Shown here piece after piece: positions 63,164-64,000 of a DNA stretch of 64,000 bases. The notes beneath the pieces are model-generated. The model saw only the letters and a list, made by a program, of their open reading frames with translations, had not been told where the DNA came from and ran no database searches. A program made the translations under genes and the position numbers. The DNA comes from Oceanibaculum nanhaiense (GTDB lineage: Bacteria > Pseudomonadota > Alphaproteobacteria > Oceanibaculales > Oceanibaculaceae), in assembly GCF_002148795.1 (NCBI RefSeq), contig NZ_MPOB01000007.1, forward strand, positions 62,001-126,000, written 5' to 3'. Positions within the stretch are counted from its first letter, which is position 1. Each line of letters begins with the position of its first letter.

Positions 63164-64000
63164 TCAGAAGCGCGGAAGGTCGGGGAACGGCAGCTGGCCG
63201 CGATGGATATGCATGCGGCCCAGCTCGGCGCAGCGGTGCAGCTGCGGGAACACCTTGCCGGGGTTCAGCAACCCGTCCGGGTCGAAGGCGCATTTCAGCC
63301 GCTGCTGCTGCGCAAGGTCGATCTCGGTGAACATGGCCGGCATCAGGTCGCGCTTCTCGACGCCGACGCCATGCTCCCCGGTCAGCACCCCGCCGACCTC
63401 GACGCACAGCCGCAATATGTCGCTGCCGAACTCCTCCGCCTTTTCCAGCTCGCCCGGCTTGTTGGCGTCGTACAGGATCAGCGGATGCAGATTGCCGTCG
63501 CCGGCATGGAACACATTGGCGACGCGCAGCCCGTACTGGTTCGACAGTTCGGTCATGCGGGCCAGCACCTCGGGCAGGCGGCCGCGCGGGATGGTGCCGT
63601 CCATGCAGTAATAATCCGGCGAGATGCGCCCGACCGCCGGGAAGGCGGCCTTGCGCCCGGCCCAGAAATTCAGCCGCTCGGCCTCGCTCTCGCTGACCCG
63701 GTTATAGACCGCGCCATGGTCGGCGGCGATCGCGGCCACGCGCTCGATCAGGTAATCGACCTCGACCGCCGGCCCGTCCAGCTCGACGATCAGCAGCGCC
63801 TCGACATCGCGCGGGTAGCCAGCATGCACGAAATCCTCGGCGGCGTGGATCGCAGGCTTGTCCATCATTTCCATGCCGCCGGGAATGATGCCGGCGCCGA
63901 TGATGGCACCGACGCAATTGCCGGCACTCTCGCTGGTCGGAAAACCCAGCAGCACGGCGCGGGCGACCGCCGGCTTCTGCAGGATGCGCACGGTCACTTC
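63164..64000 (-). CDS. glcD: Glycolate oxidase subunit GlcD, C-terminal part (partial)
   Basis: This is the C-terminal 278 residues of the catalytic FAD-linked subunit; the N-terminal FAD-binding half lies beyond the window edge. The substrate/cofactor motifs VFHAGDGNLHPLILYD and GGVLTGEHGVGVEKR are visible, followed by FDPDGLLNPGKVFP. It starts the glcDEF operon, with glcE ten bases downstream. The pathway uses glycolate from phosphoglycolate salvage or the environment. Confidence 0.95.
   Translation of the reverse strand, partial: EVTVRILQKPAVARAVLLGFPTSESAGNCVGAIIGAGIIPGGMEMMDKPAIHAAEDFVHAGYPRDVEALLIVELDGPAVEVDYLIERVAAIAADHGAVYNRVSESEAERLNFWAGRKAAFPAVGRISPDYYCMDGTIPRGRLPEVLARMTELSNQYGLRVANVFHAGDGNLHPLILYDANKPGELEKAEEFGSDILRLCVEVGGVLTGEHGVGVEKRDLMPAMFTEIDLAQQQRLKCAFDPDGLLNPGKVFPQLHRCAELGRMHIHRGQLPFPDLPRF

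Overview
This window is GC-rich chromosomal DNA from an alphaproteobacterium, most likely in or near the Rhodospirillales. That placement is inferred from the gene order ubiG / lysC-ptsP ... prfA-prmC-DUF4167-clpB, from lineage-restricted families (DUF4167, MmcB, an alphaproteobacterial CheZ-like phosphatase), and from a CtrA-type box and clustered GANTC sites. I see no rRNA or tRNA gene, CRISPR array, insertion sequence or prophage. Genes are tightly packed: no gene-free stretch exceeds 300 bases, and many neighbours overlap by 4 bases.

Layout. 1-2.2 kb: end of a peptide-type ABC importer operon (permease end, two ATPases). 2.2-15.1 kb: a redox and anaerobic block. A Tat-exported sulfide:quinone oxidoreductase and a small membrane protein lie next to an FNR-type regulator flanked by two perfect FNR boxes. 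A third, near-perfect box precedes a compact operon of an archaeal-type AMP/thymidine phosphorylase, a beta-CASP metallo-beta-lactamase RNase, an alanine-type Na+ symporter and an ADP-forming acyl-CoA synthetase fused to an acetyltransferase. A dicarboxylate symporter, a BigR/SqrR-like persulfide-type repressor and a CBS protein complete the block. 15.3-17.7 kb: a bufferin-type operon (DUF2282 peptide, DUF692/MNIO enzyme, DUF2063 partner, DoxX protein). 17.9-22.9 kb: a small catabolic operon (Asp/Glu racemase-like, SDR, MaoC), then a cupin, an RNA pseudouridine synthase and an M20 amidohydrolase. 22.9-39.5 kb: the housekeeping core (methyltransferase, ubiG, lysC, ptsP, rodZ-like, ispG, hisS, hemA, prfA, prmC, DUF4167, clpB).

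39.7-43.2 kb: a MOSC protein, a MATE efflux pump behind a leader-ORF attenuator, and accA. 43.2-49.1 kb: fhs, a CheZ-like phosphatase, an archaeal-type DUF120 protein, PilZ, Nudix, a divergent LysE/Lrp pair and rpmB. 49.1-51.7 kb: MmcB, a pentapeptide-repeat protein and TerC. 51.8-59.9 kb: a TRAP transporter, then envelope sugar genes (hldE, gmhA, fcl, gmd). 60-60.6 kb: a HigBA-like toxin-antitoxin pair. 60.6-64 kb: glcF, glcE and part of glcD.

How the parts work together. The first 15 kb look like a programme for low oxygen and sulfide: FNR would switch on sulfide oxidation, and a nucleotide- and acetyl-CoA-based salvage operon, when oxygen falls. The candidates I consider most worth following are the 1:2, 2:3, 3:4 attenuator with a leader ORF upstream of the MATE pump (40.5-40.8 kb) and the FNR-driven phosphorylase/RNase/symporter/acyl-CoA synthetase operon. 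The bufferin operon with a hairpin between peptide and enzyme genes comes next.
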